This document shows positions 44,922 to 56,877 of a stretch of DNA of 64,000 bases, in pieces. Every line of letters starts with the position of its first letter. Positions within the stretch are counted from its first letter, which is position 1. The position numbers and the translations under genes were made by a program. Origin of the DNA: Bradyrhizobium sp. 199 (GTDB lineage Bacteria; Pseudomonadota; Alphaproteobacteria; Rhizobiales; Xanthobacteraceae). The stretch lies in the NCBI RefSeq assembly GCF_023073355.1, contig NZ_JADPJI010000002.1:1364001-1428000 (forward strand), given 5' to 3'. The notes below the pieces were generated by a model. That model did no database searches, was not told the origin of the DNA, and saw only the letters and a list, made by a program, of their open reading frames with translations.

Positions 44922-45440
44922 ATGTCTCGTCTTGCACGTGCCGAAACTGCCCGGATTTCCTTCGCAACCTCATGCCGGCTGTTGCTGGCCATCGCCGGCG
45001 CCGCCTCGCTTGCCGCCTGCGCGCAATCGCCGGTCGGCCGCCAGAAGGCCGATCTCGCCGGCGCGGGCCGGCAGGCCGCGGTCGAGCGCACGCAGCGTGT
45101 GGCGGCGCTGCATCCACGCCCGATCAGCCGGGCGCGCGTGCCCGACGGTGATACCAAGCAGACCGCTTCGCATGGCTTCGCCAGCTTCTATTCCGATACG
45201 GAGACCGCGAGCGGCGAGAGGTTCGACAAGAACGAGTTGACCGCGGCGCATCCCAGCTTGCCGTTCGGCACCAAGTTGCGCGTCACCGACACCAACTCCG
45301 GTCGCTTCGTCACGGTCAGGGTCAACGATCGCGGTCCCTATGTTCGCGGGCGTGTGGTCGACATTTCTCCTTCCGCGGCCGAGGCGCTTGGCATGGTCGA
45401 CAAGGGCATCACCAACGTCCGGCTCGAGGTCCTGCGATGA
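44922..45440 (+). CDS. rlpA: RlpA-like lipoprotein (septal/DPBB domain)
   Basis: The 172-residue protein has a lipobox LAAC (Cys33), a linker and a double-psi beta-barrel domain (about 85-170) with GFASFYSDTETASGERFD, AAHPSLPFGTKLRVTDTNSG and RVNDRGPYVRGRVVDIS. RlpA proteins bind or cleave denuded peptidoglycan strands. The SPOR domain of longer RlpA is absent. The ATG at 44922 follows CGGAGGGG. A smaller homologue without lipobox is at 56878. Confidence 0.88.
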   Translation: MSRLARAETARISFATSCRLLLAIAGAASLAACAQSPVGRQKADLAGAGRQAAVERTQRVAALHPRPISRARVPDGDTKQTASHGFASFYSDTETASGERFDKNELTAAHPSLPFGTKLRVTDTNSGRFVTVRVNDRGPYVRGRVVDISPSAAEALGMVDKGITNVRLEVLR

Positions 45441-45530
45441 GCTCGCACCATCGCGGCGTTTAACCGGCTGTTAGCCGCCCTGTCGCACCATGGCTGTCCA
45501 GCAATTCTGGGCTTTCGGGGGAGGTGGCGC

Positions 45531-45686
45531 TTGAACACGATCCAGTATCTCGAAGATCAGGCTGCGCGCGCCGAGCGGCTCGCCAAACGGATCACGGATA
45601 CGCTGACGATCGAAAGGCTCCTGACCTTCGCGAACGAGCGCCGCCGCGAGATCGAGGTCATCGCCGGCAAGTACCGGCGCGCCTAA
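45531..45686 (+). CDS. small TTG-started hypothetical protein
   Basis: A TTG at 45531 follows a strong GGGGGAGG ribosome site and opens 51 codons: NTIQYLEDQAARAERLAKRI and TIERLLTFANERRREIEVIA, ending KYRRA. The protein is charged, helical in character and Arg-rich. I recall similar short proteins in Bradyrhizobium but cannot name a family. An overlapping frame starting at the GTG in 45524 has no such character. Confidence 0.65.
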   Translation: MNTIQYLEDQAARAERLAKRITDTLTIERLLTFANERRREIEVIAGKYRRA

Positions 45687-45738
45687 CCCCTCACAAACCC
45701 ATGCCTGCGATCTGAAGGTCGTTGGTGCGGCGACGCGG

Positions 45739-46044
45739 TCAGCTGTGGCTGTCGACGAAGTCGCTGAGATAGTCGGGTAGCTCCAGGCCGTCGATGTCGC
45801 AGCGCGCCTTTATCTCGCCGGCGACGTCGGTCGAGATGTCCTTCATCCAATGTTCGAGCGTGTTGAACGAAATCACCTTGATAGGGTCATTGAAGCAGCC
45901 GGCGACGAGCTCGCCGATCGTGGCTTCGAGATCGCTCCGTTCGACGCGAATCTCGGTGGCCTCGTCGAGGCGATCGATGACCACGAACAGGGTCTGATCT
46001 GCGCCATAGGGCACGACCGGAGATGCTACGCCAGCTTCAAGCAT
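45739..46044 (-). CDS. hypothetical protein
   Basis: A 101-residue acidic protein with no signal peptide or membrane segment; it includes FVVIDRLDEATEIRVERSDL and DISTDVAGEIKARCDIDGLE. I do not recognise a family. No strong ribosome site precedes the ATG at 46044. It lies 84 bases after another small minus-strand frame, perhaps in the same transcript. Confidence 0.55.
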   Translation of the reverse strand: MLEAGVASPVVPYGADQTLFVVIDRLDEATEIRVERSDLEATIGELVAGCFNDPIKVISFNTLEHWMKDISTDVAGEIKARCDIDGLELPDYLSDFVDSHS

Positions 46045-46128
46045 GTGGGGCGCTCACGTCTTGACTTCCGATCTTTCGACAACGGGAAAAACCGGAAGAA
46101 GGTTCCTGCACGAGCATGTGAAGCGCGG

Positions 46129-46401
46129 TCAGAGGAATTCTCTCAGTCGCGAGAGTTCGATGACGTGCTCGGACGAGAGAATGCCCGTCACGAGCGGCGG
46201 CTGCGCCACTGTCCGGATCTCATAGAGATGCCGGGTCGCCGTCGGCTTCTCCATGAAGGCCGAGATGCACTCATCGAGAGTGCCTTCGCTTATCTGATAC
46301 GGTTGCCGGTCGAGCCGGCGCTGGTTCGCAAGCGATGGCCATTTATGCAGCGCGGCAAGCGCACCGAAATCGACCTTTGAATCCGCAACACCGTCCCCCA
46401 T
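46129..46401 (-). CDS. hypothetical protein
   Basis: A 90-residue protein with LDRQPYQISEGTLDECISAF in the middle and no recognised domain. It is followed on the same strand by the 101-residue frame at 45739 and lies just downstream of the terminator of the monooxygenase gene, so it needs its own promoter. Coding status is moderately likely. Confidence 0.5.
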   Translation of the reverse strand: MGDGVADSKVDFGALAALHKWPSLANQRRLDRQPYQISEGTLDECISAFMEKPTATRHLYEIRTVAQPPLVTGILSSEHVIELSRLREFL

Positions 46402-46415
46402 CGCTTTGCCTCACG

Positions 46416-46453
46416 CAAAAAATGCCCCGGCACACGGATCGACGTGCCGGGGC
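46416..46453 (-). terminator. Rho-independent terminator of the monooxygenase-hydrolase gene
   Basis: On the minus strand GCCCCGGCAC (46453-46444) pairs perfectly with GTGCCGGGGC (46433-46424), with a 10-nt loop, and is followed by ATTTTTTGCG. It lies about 80 bases beyond the stop codon of the 46533 gene. Confidence 0.88.
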
Positions 46454-46532
46454 CTAGACTTATCGCTGCATCTCAATGCCACGGACATCGAACGCGGCCG
46501 CCGGAAAAAAGTTCCCGGCCGGCCTGTCGTCG

Positions 46533-49220
<2,688 letters not shown>

Positions 49221-49391
49221 CGCATTCCTCCCGTATGTTGTGTTTTGCCGGCAGGCTATCGCCGCAGGTTCAGCTTGTCACCAGAGCAAGTGCAATCTTC
49301 GGTGGTCGTTTGGGGCGGCATCATGGCCACGTGAATCTTGCGGCGTTACACGCATCGCGATGCACAATGGCCGTGATCACCCGGGGTAATC

Positions 49392-49658
49392 ATGTCCGAT
49401 CCGTCTGTGTATGCTTGCGGCTACAAGCCACGCGTAGCGACGAGCGTCATGCCAGAGTTGAGTGAGCGGACCAAAGCGAACATGGACGTCGTCCTGGAGG
49501 AGACGTGCCGCCAACTGCCGCATGGTGGCGATCACGACAGCCGCAGGTTCATCGCCGAGCGCCTGATCGAGGCAGCACGGGAGGGGCATTCCACACTCGG
49601 CGAGCTCGGCATCGTCGCGCGGCACGCGCTGGCCGAGCTCATTGCCAAGGGCGGTTAG
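49392..49658 (+). CDS. small conserved-type hypothetical protein
   Basis: The 88-residue frame encodes a soluble, helical protein; MPELSERTKANMDVVLEETC to HALAELIAKG is the part that looks conserved. The true start may be the ATG at 49449, giving about 69 residues. No function is assigned. It lies between the divergent monooxygenase-hydrolase and the esterase. Confidence 0.6.
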   Translation: MSDPSVYACGYKPRVATSVMPELSERTKANMDVVLEETCRQLPHGGDHDSRRFIAERLIEAAREGHSTLGELGIVARHALAELIAKGG

Positions 49659-49739
49659 GCACGGCCGCAAGACTTGCTTCGCTGACCGTCAGGGGCATAC
49701 CCTGCAGGCAACCTGTCCGCGCATCGAGATGCTTTGAAG

Positions 49740-51206
49740 ATGCGTTTGCTGCTTTCACTTCTTGCTGTTTGCGTTTTGCATGGCGCCGGTTCGGCCGCGG
49801 CTCAGCCGGTCGGACAGTTTCCATTTGCGCTGACGCGTGAAGGACAGATGCTCGGCGCCGTCGAAGGAGAGGTGGCGTCGTTCAAGGGACTGGCCTACGC
49901 GGCGCCGCCGGTGGGTGCGCTGCGCTGGCGCCCGCCGCAGCCGGCGCCCGAAAGTTCGGAGATGCACACTGCCTACGCGTATGGCGCGCCCTGCCTTCAG
50001 CCGGCGCTACAGGCATCGAGCGAAGATTGTCTCATGCTGAACGTGTTCCGTCCCTTCGGGGTCGATGGCCCGCTGCCGGTGTTGGTGTTCATCCACGGCG
50101 GCGGCTTTGTCGGCGGCACGGCCAATGAGCGGCTGTACGACGGTGCCAAGCTCGCGCGGGCTGGGCTCATCGTCGTCACCGTGAACTATCGCCTGGGCGT
50201 GCTCGGCTGGCTCGCTCATCCGGCGCTGTCGCAAGGCTCCGGCAATTACGGCCTGATGGACCAGATCGCGGCGCTGCATTGGGTCCACGAGAACGTCGCG
50301 GCGTTCGGCGGCGATCCAGGTAACGTCACCTTGTTTGGCAGCGACGCAGGCGCGACGTCGATTGCGCATCTGATGTTGTCTGCGAAATCGCAGGGTCTCT
50401 TCCACAAAGCCATTCTGCAATCGGTCCCCGGCCGCGCGCACCTGCGTTCGGCACAGGAGGCGGAGGCCATCGGCCGGCAGTTCGTGGCGGCGCTTGGACC
50501 GCAGGCGGATTTGCGCGCCGCCGAACCGCGACGCCTGCTTGCCGCCGCAAGCAGTCTTGCGGAGACATCGCGGCGTGGCTTCGCACCGATGATGGACGGA
50601 GATCTGGTGACTGAGGATATTGCCGCCGGCTTTGCGGCCGGACATCAAAGCCGCATTCCGCTGATCATCGGCTCGAACGACGACGAGACCGGTTTCGACA
50701 GTGAGTCCGAGATCAAGGAGGCGGTCGCATCCTCAGCCACTATAAGCGACGAGTTGCGCAGGCTCTATCCCGACATCGCCAGGCCTTCGGAGCTTGCAGC
50801 GCGGTTCTATACCGACAAGGTCTTCTCCGAGCCCGCAAGACTGCTGGCTCGGCTGCATGCCGCACACGGTGCGACGACCTTTCGCTATCGCTTCGGCTAT
50901 GTGCCCGAATCCCGCCGCGCGAATCCCGAGGGCGGGCACGGGCGGGAGTTGCAGTTCATCTTCGGTGCGGAAGGCGTGCCGGGAGCGGGCATCTTCTCGC
51001 GAGGTGATCGCGAGGTCGCAAGCCGCCTGCGCTCCTATTGGATCAACTTCGCCAGGAGTGGCGATCCCAATGGTCCCGATCTGCCGCATTGGAACGCTGC
51101 GGCAGGCCGCGATCGCATGCTGCTGATCACGAACGATGGCATCGCGAGCGGCGACGATCCGTTCGCGGAGCGTCTCGATCGGCTCACAGACGAGAGCAAG
51201 AATTGA
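49740..51206 (+). CDS. type-B carboxylesterase-like protein with altered nucleophile motif
   Basis: The 488-residue protein has a signal peptide (about residues 1-21, ending AAAQ) and the carboxylesterase fold: FKGLAYAAPPVGALRWRPPQ, SEDCLMLNVFRP, FIHGGGFVGG and NYRLGVLGW. The nucleophile elbow, usually GESAG, reads GSDAG, so Asp202 stands where the catalytic Ser should be. The acid (NDDETGF) and the His (GHGRELQFIFG) regions are kept. It may be inactive, use Ser201 or another residue, or be a binding protein. The ATG at 49740 is preferred to an upstream TTG. Confidence 0.85.
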   Translation: MRLLLSLLAVCVLHGAGSAAAQPVGQFPFALTREGQMLGAVEGEVASFKGLAYAAPPVGALRWRPPQPAPESSEMHTAYAYGAPCLQPALQASSEDCLMLNVFRPFGVDGPLPVLVFIHGGGFVGGTANERLYDGAKLARAGLIVVTVNYRLGVLGWLAHPALSQGSGNYGLMDQIAALHWVHENVAAFGGDPGNVTLFGSDAGATSIAHLMLSAKSQGLFHKAILQSVPGRAHLRSAQEAEAIGRQFVAALGPQADLRAAEPRRLLAAASSLAETSRRGFAPMMDGDLVTEDIAAGFAAGHQSRIPLIIGSNDDETGFDSESEIKEAVASSATISDELRRLYPDIARPSELAARFYTDKVFSEPARLLARLHAAHGATTFRYRFGYVPESRRANPEGGHGRELQFIFGAEGVPGAGIFSRGDREVASRLRSYWINFARSGDPNGPDLPHWNAAAGRDRMLLITNDGIASGDDPFAERLDRLTDESKN

Positions 51207-51213
51207 GTTGGAC

Positions 51214-51393
51214 TTAAGCCGCGAGCTCGACGCGCGGCGCCGGGCTCAGCCGGTCTTCCTCCAGATAGTCCATCGCACCGTCCTTCTCGACGGCATAGAA
51301 CTGCTGGCCGTCCCGCGACTTGAAGGCGGCGCGAACGATGCCGCGGCGGCCCTTGTCACTGTTGACGACGTCCCCCAGCGCAAACTTCTTCAT
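51214..51393 (-). CDS. small conserved-type hypothetical protein
   Basis: The 59-residue protein MKKFALGDVVNSDKGRRGIV continues to QFYAVEKDGAMDYLEEDRLS. It looks like a small beta-rich soluble domain. I do not know its function. It is encoded opposite to, and 7 bases beyond, the esterase gene, giving a convergent arrangement. Confidence 0.65.
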   Translation of the reverse strand: MKKFALGDVVNSDKGRRGIVRAAFKSRDGQQFYAVEKDGAMDYLEEDRLSPAPRVELAA

Positions 51394-51545
51394 CTCACGT
51401 CTCACTTGTCTTCAGGCCGACTGCTTCGGCCACGTCCGGATTTTGGGCGGCAAATCGTTAACGACTTGCTAACCATCCTGGTTTGCCTATGCTCGCCGCC
51501 GGTCGCGCGGGCAATTGCACGCGCATGTTGCCGACGAGACGAACC

Positions 51546-52340
51546 ATGACGCGATTTCCGACCCTGTTCCTGTCGCATGGCGGCGGCCCTTGGCCGTTCA
51601 TGGAGGACAGGCGGCTGCAATATGCCAGGACCGCGGCGGAGTTCGGCCGGCTGCCGCAGCTGTTGCCGGCGAGGCCGAAGGCCGTGCTCGTCATCACCGG
51701 CCATTGGGAGGCCGATGCCTTCACCGTGTCGACCTCGGCGCATCCGCCGATGGTGTACGACTATTACGGATTCCCCGAGCACACCTACCACCTCAAATAT
51801 CCGGCGCCGGGGCAGCCCGAACTCGCTGCGCAGGTGAAGACGCTGCTTGGGCGCGCAGGGCTCGATTGCCGGGAAGATCCCAATCAGGGTTTTGATCACG
51901 GCACCTTCGTGCCGCTCGGGCTGATGTATCCGAACGCCGACATGCCGATCGTGCTGCTCTCGCTCAAGTCTGCCTACGATGCGGCCGAGCACGTCAAGGT
52001 CGGGCAGGCGATTGCGTCGCTCCGTGACGATGGCGTTCTGATCGTCGGCAGCGGGCTGACCTATCACAACATGCGTGGCTTCAACCGGCCGGAGTCCAAG
52101 CCTGTCTCCTACGATTTCGAGGCCTATCTGAACGAGGCGATCAGCAATCCCGATCCGGCGCGCCGCAACGCGATGCTGGTCGATTGGGAGAACGCACCGA
52201 GCGCGCGCCTGGCGCATCCGCGCGAGGACCATCTGCTGCCGCTGATGGTCGCAGCCGGCGCCGCAGGCAACGACGTGGGCCATCGGGTTTTTGTGGACGA
52301 GGTCGCCAATGTGGCGATGGCGTCGTATATGTTTGGATGA
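51546..52340 (+). CDS. LigB/DODA-family extradiol-type dioxygenase
   Basis: The 264-residue protein has the metal-binding histidines of this family: His11 (LFLSHGGGPWPF), His53 (VITGHWEA), His118 (NQGFDHGTFVPL) and His174 (GLTYHNMRGF). It resembles E. coli YgiD and plant DOPA dioxygenases, which open catechol rings using a bound metal. The natural substrate is unknown. The ATG at 51546 is chosen because MTRFPTLFLSHGGG is the standard start. Confidence 0.88.
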   Translation: MTRFPTLFLSHGGGPWPFMEDRRLQYARTAAEFGRLPQLLPARPKAVLVITGHWEADAFTVSTSAHPPMVYDYYGFPEHTYHLKYPAPGQPELAAQVKTLLGRAGLDCREDPNQGFDHGTFVPLGLMYPNADMPIVLLSLKSAYDAAEHVKVGQAIASLRDDGVLIVGSGLTYHNMRGFNRPESKPVSYDFEAYLNEAISNPDPARRNAMLVDWENAPSARLAHPREDHLLPLMVAAGAAGNDVGHRVFVDEVANVAMASYMFG

Positions 52341-52360
52341 GTGTAGGGTGGCACGCGCCT

Positions 52361-52510
52361 TAACCCTCTCCCCTTGTGGGAGAGGGTGGCTCGCCGCGTA
52401 GCGGCGAGACGGGTGAGGGGTCTCTCTCCGCGGGGTAGTCTCGCAGCGAACTTGCGGAGCGAACCCCTCATCCGGCGCTTCGCGCCACCTTCTCCCACAA
52501 GGGGAGAAGG
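52361..52510. repeat. CTCTCCCCTTGTGGGAGAGG hairpin repeat, copy 1
   Basis: The 150-bp element opens with CCCTCTCCCCTTGTGGGAGA and TGGCTCGCCGCGTAGCGGCG and closes with GGCGCTTCGCGCCACC and TTCTCCCACAAGGGGAGAAG. It can fold into a long hairpin with side hairpins. Copy 2, in the opposite orientation, is at 58443-58591. This type is common in Rhizobiales. Confidence 0.85.
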
Positions 52511-52529
52511 AAGAGAGTGCGTCGCTACC

Positions 52530-52790
52530 TCACCCGTATCTCAGCTTCATGAACAGGATGCCGCCGGCGAGCACGATGGTAATGGCGTTGGCGACGACGA
52601 GCGGGGCGTCGCCCGAGAGCAGGCCGTAGACCAGCCAGAGCGCCAGCCCCAGCACCATGACCAGGAACATGCCGAGCGAGATATCTCCGGTGGAGCGGCT
52701 CTTCCACACCTTGATGGCTTGCGGCGCGTAGGCCACGGTGGTGCAGGTCGCGGCGGCAAAGCCGATCAGCTTGATCACGAAGGGGTCCAT
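52530..52790 (-). CDS. SemiSWEET sugar transporter
   Basis: The 86-residue protein has three membrane helices and the PQ-loop motif VAYAPQAIKVWKSRSTGDIS (about residues 19-38). It looks very close, by eye, to the Bradyrhizobium SemiSWEET known to carry sucrose as a dimer. It transports sugar along its gradient. It lies between a repeat and glgA on the same strand as glgA and glgC, linking sugar movement with glycogen metabolism by position. Confidence 0.92.
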   Translation of the reverse strand: MDPFVIKLIGFAAATCTTVAYAPQAIKVWKSRSTGDISLGMFLVMVLGLALWLVYGLLSGDAPLVVANAITIVLAGGILFMKLRYG

Positions 52791-52827
52791 GGCGGCTCTA
52801 TAGCATGGATTAGACGACGGCCACGCC

Positions 52828-54282
52828 TCACGCGCGAGATGTCATGAGATCGCGGTAGAGCGCGGCATAGTCGCCGGCGCGGTTGCGCCAGGAGACGTCG
52901 GTGGCAAGGCCGTTTCGTTGCAGCCGACGCCAGGTCTGCTTGTCGTGGAAGGTGATGTTGGCTTTGCGCAGCGTGCCGGCAAAGGCCTCCGCTGTCACGG
53001 GGCCGAACTTGAAACCGGTGGCATCGCGGCCGGAAGCGTCGGCCTCGCCGATGTCGACGATGGTGTCCTCGAGCCCGCCGACGCGTGAGACGATCGGGAC
53101 GGCACCGTAGCGCAGTGCGCACAGCTGGGTCAGCCCGCATGGCTCGAAGCGGGAGGGCACGAGAAGCGCGTCCGAGCCGGCCTGGAGCAGGTGCGCCAGG
53201 ATCTCGTCATAGCCGATCACGACCCCGATCCGGCCGGGATTGGCGCGGGCTGCGGCCTGATAGCGATCCTGGAGATCGCGGTCGCCGCTGCCGAGCAGCG
53301 CGAGCTGCATGCCTTCGCCCAGGATGGTCGGAAGGACATCGAGCAGGAGATCGAGCCCCTTCTGCCACGAGAGCCGGCTGATGACGCCGAGCAGCGGCGC
53401 TTCGTCCGAGGAATCGAGGTTGAACTGCTGCTGCAGCACCGCCTTGTTCGCAGCCCGGAACGTCAGATCGTCGGCGCCGTAACGGTAGGCGATGTGCGGA
53501 TCTTGTTCCGGATTCCACACCGAGATGTCGATGCCGTTGAGGATGCCGCTGAGCACGCCGGCGCGTGCGCGCAAGAGGCCGCCGAACCCCATGCCGCCTT
53601 CGTCGCTCTGGATCTCCCGTGCGTAGGTCGGCGACACCGTGGTGATGCGATCGGCGAATTGCAGGCCGGCTTTCAGGAAGCTGATGCCGCCGAAATATTC
53701 GAGTTCATTGACGTTGAAGGAGTGCCAGGGCAGGCCGATCGATCCGATCAGCGCAGGCGCGAACTTGCCCTGGTAGGCCATGTTGTGGATGGTCATCACG
53801 GTCGCGGGCCGCGGGCGATTGTCGTAGTGCAGATAGGCCGGCGCGAGCCCGGCCTGCCAGTCGTGGGCGTGGACGACATCGGGTACGAAGGCCGGGACAA
53901 GGCCGTGGCCGATATCGGCAGCGATGCGCGACAGCGCCGCGAAGCGCACGCCATTGTCCGGCCAGTCGAGGCCTTCGCTGGTGACGTAGGGGTTGCCCGG
54001 CCGCGCATAGAGATGCGGCACGTCGAGCACGAACAGGTCGAGCCCCTCGTGGGAGCCGGCGAGCAGCCGTCCGGGTCCGCCAAAATAATCCGGCCAGCGC
54101 CGGATCTCCTCTGTGCCCGATACGAGCCGCATCACGTCGGGATAGCCCGGCATCAAAGTGCGCATTTCGACGCCATGCGCCTTCAGCGCCACCGGAAGGG
54201 CGCCGGCGACATCAGCGAGGCCGCCGGTCTTGACGATGGGATAGACTTCAGAAGCGACCGCGAGGACGCGAACAGGCGTCAT
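52828..54282 (-). CDS. glgA: glycogen synthase
   Basis: The 484-residue GT5 enzyme has the ADP-glucose site [20 protein letters not shown] (about residues 15-34), [14 protein letters not shown] (about 140), [13 protein letters not shown] (about 295) and [20 protein letters not shown] (about 378). It extends alpha-1,4 glucan from ADP-glucose made by GlgC. Its start overlaps the glgC stop as ATGA. Confidence 0.96.
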   Translation of the reverse strand: MTPVRVLAVASEVYPIVKTGGLADVAGALPVALKAHGVEMRTLMPGYPDVMRLVSGTEEIRRWPDYFGGPGRLLAGSHEGLDLFVLDVPHLYARPGNPYVTSEGLDWPDNGVRFAALSRIAADIGHGLVPAFVPDVVHAHDWQAGLAPAYLHYDNRPRPATVMTIHNMAYQGKFAPALIGSIGLPWHSFNVNELEYFGGISFLKAGLQFADRITTVSPTYAREIQSDEGGMGFGGLLRARAGVLSGILNGIDISVWNPEQDPHIAYRYGADDLTFRAANKAVLQQQFNLDSSDEAPLLGVISRLSWQKGLDLLLDVLPTILGEGMQLALLGSGDRDLQDRYQAAARANPGRIGVVIGYDEILAHLLQAGSDALLVPSRFEPCGLTQLCALRYGAVPIVSRVGGLEDTIVDIGEADASGRDATGFKFGPVTAEAFAGTLRKANITFHDKQTWRRLQRNGLATDVSWRNRAGDYAALYRDLMTSRA

Positions 54283-55541
54283 TTATTGAGCCCGTCGATC
54301 ATCGGCTGCGTGATCAGCGAGATGCCTTGCTCGGTGGTCCGGAATCGCTTCGAGTCGAGTTCGGGATCTTCGCCGACGACGAGTCCCTCCGGAATCTCGA
54401 CGCCGCGGTCGATCACGACGTTCTTCAATCGTGCGCCGCGGCCGACATTGACATAAGGCATGATGACGGCGTTCTCGACATTGGCATAGGAGTTGATGCG
54501 CACGCCGGTGAACAGCAGCGACCGGCGCAGCGACGCGCCGGAGATGATGCAGCCGCCCGAAACCAGCGAGCTCACGGCCTGGCCGCGCCGACTCTCCTCG
54601 TCATGGACGAACTTGGCTGGCGGCGTGATCTCCGAATAGGACCAGATCGGCCAGGCGCGGTCGAACAGATCCAGCTCCGGCACCACGTCGGTGAGGTCAA
54701 TATTGGCAGACCAGTAAGCGTCGACGGTGCCGACGTCGCGCCAGTAGGCGGTGTTGTTGTGGCTGGAGCGCACGCAGGAGGTCGAGAACTGGTGCGCGAT
54801 CGCGCGGCCGTTCTTGACGAGGTAAGGAATGATGTCCTTGCCGAAATCGTGGTTGGAGTTCGGGTCCTCGGCGTCGCGCTTGAGTTGGTCGAACAGAAAT
54901 TTCGCGTTGAAGACGTAGATACCCATGCTGGCCAGCGAGACATCCGGCTTGCCCGGCATCGGCGGCGGATCTTTCGGCTTCTCCAGGAACTCCTGGATCC
55001 AGCCGTTCTCGTCGACATGCATGATGCCGAAGCCGGAGGATTCCGACCGCGGCATCTCCAGGCAGCCGACAGTGACGTCGGCGCCGCTCTCGACGTGCTG
55101 GCGCAGCATCACCTCGTAGTCCATCTTATAGATATGATCGCCCGCCAGCACGACGATGAAGCGGCAGGCGTGGGATTCGATGATGTCGATATTCTGGTAG
55201 ACCGCGTCCGCCGTGCCGACATACCACATGTTCTCGGAGACGCGCTGGCTCGCGGGGAGGATGTCGAAGCTCTCGTTGCGTTCGGGTCGGAAGAAGTTCC
55301 AGCCCATCTGGAGATGACGGATCAGGCTATGCGCCTTGTACTGGGTCGCCACCGCGATCCGGCGGATGCCTGAATTGACGGCATTCGACAGCGCGAAATC
55401 TATGATGCGGGATTTTCCGCCGAAATAGACGGCCGGCTTGGCACGCCGGTCGGTCAGCTCCAAAAGCCGGCTGCCGCGTCCCCCGGCCAGGACGAACGCC
55501 AACGCCTGACGGGCAAGCGGCTCATTACCGACGGCACTCAT
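54279..55541 (-). CDS. glgC: glucose-1-phosphate adenylyltransferase
   Basis: The 420-residue protein has the pyrophosphorylase loop [20 protein letters not shown] (about residues 17-36), the [15 protein letters not shown] region near residue 135, the [12 protein letters not shown] motif (about 265) and a C-terminal left-handed helix domain. It makes ADP-glucose and is normally controlled allosterically. The ATG at 55541 has a GAGGATGAC ribosome site. Confidence 0.96.
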   Translation of the reverse strand: MSAVGNEPLARQALAFVLAGGRGSRLLELTDRRAKPAVYFGGKSRIIDFALSNAVNSGIRRIAVATQYKAHSLIRHLQMGWNFFRPERNESFDILPASQRVSENMWYVGTADAVYQNIDIIESHACRFIVVLAGDHIYKMDYEVMLRQHVESGADVTVGCLEMPRSESSGFGIMHVDENGWIQEFLEKPKDPPPMPGKPDVSLASMGIYVFNAKFLFDQLKRDAEDPNSNHDFGKDIIPYLVKNGRAIAHQFSTSCVRSSHNNTAYWRDVGTVDAYWSANIDLTDVVPELDLFDRAWPIWSYSEITPPAKFVHDEESRRGQAVSSLVSGGCIISGASLRRSLLFTGVRINSYANVENAVIMPYVNVGRGARLKNVVIDRGVEIPEGLVVGEDPELDSKRFRTTEQGISLITQPMIDGLNK

Positions 55542-55823
55542 GTCATCCTCCCACACTCCGGCATTTCGGGGCTTTTCGTCGCGAGAAGGCCCCGCGGTCC
55601 CGCGCCCACTGGAACCGATAGTAACGGCACGCATAGTAAATCAGGAAGTAGGTTGTTGGTTGCGAACGCGGCAAGCTTAATGCTTTCGTCTTGGTCATCC
55701 GGCAGCGCGCCGTGGGCGGACTTGTGCGCCGCACGCAAAATCGGCTTTGACTCGACGCCGGGATACCCGATCATGGTGCTGCGATCCTTTTTCCAAGCAG
55801 AACGTCAGACAAGGAGTAGGACG

Positions 55824-56261
55824 ATGAGGATCTGGAGAACGGCAATTGCCTGTGGCCTGGCCGGCGCGGTCATCGCCGGCGAAATCCAACAGGCGGCGGC
55901 AGCCCCGCTGCCGACCAACGTCGCGACCATGAAGGCCGCGGTCGGCGACGATGTCACGCCGGTGCATTGGCGCGGCGGCGGATTCGGATGGGGCATCGGC
56001 GGGCTCGCGGCCGGCGCCATCATCGGCGGTGCCATCGCCAGCGGCGCGCCTTACGGCTACGGCTATTATGGCGGCGGCCCGTATTACGGCGGCTATGGAT
56101 ATCCGGGACCGTCCTACGGCTACGCGCCGGCCTATTACGGCTATGGACCGGCCTACGCCTATCCTCGCTACTATGGCTATCGCCGATACTATCGGCCCTA
56201 CCGTCCCTATTACGGCTACGTCCGCCCGTATCCGCGTCCGTACTACCGGGCCTATTGGTAA
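55824..56261 (+). CDS. Gly/Tyr-rich secreted protein
   Basis: The 145-residue protein has a signal peptide (about residues 1-27, ending QAAAA), a GGFGWGIGGLAAGAIIGGAI segment (about 52-71) that could be a membrane-seeking hairpin, and a C-terminal half made almost wholly of Tyr, Gly, Pro and Arg (GYGYYGGGPYYGGYGYPGP and RYYRPYRPYYGYVRPY). Such proteins are common but unexplained in rhizobia. The ATG at 55824 follows AAGGAG. A surface or cell-wall role is a guess. Confidence 0.8.
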   Translation: MRIWRTAIACGLAGAVIAGEIQQAAAAPLPTNVATMKAAVGDDVTPVHWRGGGFGWGIGGLAAGAIIGGAIASGAPYGYGYYGGGPYYGGYGYPGPSYGYAPAYYGYGPAYAYPRYYGYRRYYRPYRPYYGYVRPYPRPYYRAYW

Positions 56262-56275
56262 TGTTGCGCGGCTAA

Positions 56276-56375
56276 AGCATGATCCGGAAAAGTGCGCAGC
56301 GGTTTTCCGAAAAGATCATGCTTAAACAACAATCTAAAGCGCGATGGCGATTCATCCTAATCGCATCGCGCTTTA
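56276..56375. repeat. 100-bp double-hairpin intergenic repeat, copy 2
   Basis: The first half is GCATGATCCGGAAAAG to TTTTCCGAAAAGATCATGC; the second is AAAGCGCGATGGCGATT to AATCGCATCGCGCTTT. It matches copy 1 at 6681 in length, order and arms. In this copy the second half is closer to perfect palindromy. Confidence 0.88.
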
Positions 56376-56877
56376 GAGCGAGAGCCAGACGATCAGGCTC
56401 ATGCATGCGAAATGCGTCAGTACGATTGCGGCGAGATGCAGTGGGCCGGTTTTGAGGCGAGGCCAGCGTATCCCGCCGCTTCGGCTTAGTTCAATCCGGC
56501 GGCCGCGGCGATGAAGCTGCTGTCGACGGCTTTGGTCGGATCGAGCTTCTTCGCGAGGATGCCATAGCGCGTCGGAGGCTGCGAGACCTCACATGCCGCT
56601 CGAATGTCCGTGAAGCGCGCACCGGCGATCTCGTCGCCTCCGATCTGATCTATTCCAACCGACGGCCGCACGCGGTTGGGCCGCACACACTGCGTGCGTC
56701 GATCCGACCTCGCCGCGAGGTGCCGCGCCGCGCGAAAGCATTGAGGTGCGGTGCTGGTATTCCACAACAGTAACAAGTGTGATGGCGCTGCCGGGCATTG
56801 TCCCGGCCGGCTCTGAGGAACCTTCGGGAACAAGCCGACGTTTGCAGCGCCGGGCAGGGCCAACCGGGAGCGGTGCC
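56376..56877. other. interval without a convincing gene, before the small RlpA gene
   Basis: The plus strand shows nothing coding except the promoter below. On the minus strand two remnants look protein-like: ACEVSQPPTRYGILAKKLDP and the following AVDSSFIAAAAGLN end at 56486, and LHLAAIVLTHFACMSLIVWL ends at 56373 in another frame without a usable start. They may be the tail of a lost gene. I would not annotate either as functional. Confidence 0.4.
56817..56842 (+). promoter_or_regulatory. EcfG (general stress sigma) promoter candidate
   Basis: GGAAC at 56817-56821 and CGTT at 56839-56842 are separated by exactly 17 bases, matching the alphaproteobacterial EcfG consensus GGAAC-N16/17-CGTT. 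Transcription would begin near 56849, about 29 bases before the GTG of the RlpA-like gene. Confidence 0.6.

Noticed and set aside
45524..45715. 63-codon plus-strand frame overlapping the TTG-started small gene
   Set aside because: It starts inside the ribosome site of the better frame and gives an Arg/Pro-rich shadow.
55613..55640. GGAAC upstream of the Gly/Tyr-rich protein gene as an EcfG promoter
   Set aside because: No CGTT occurs 16-17 bases downstream and the distance to the gene is about 200 bases.
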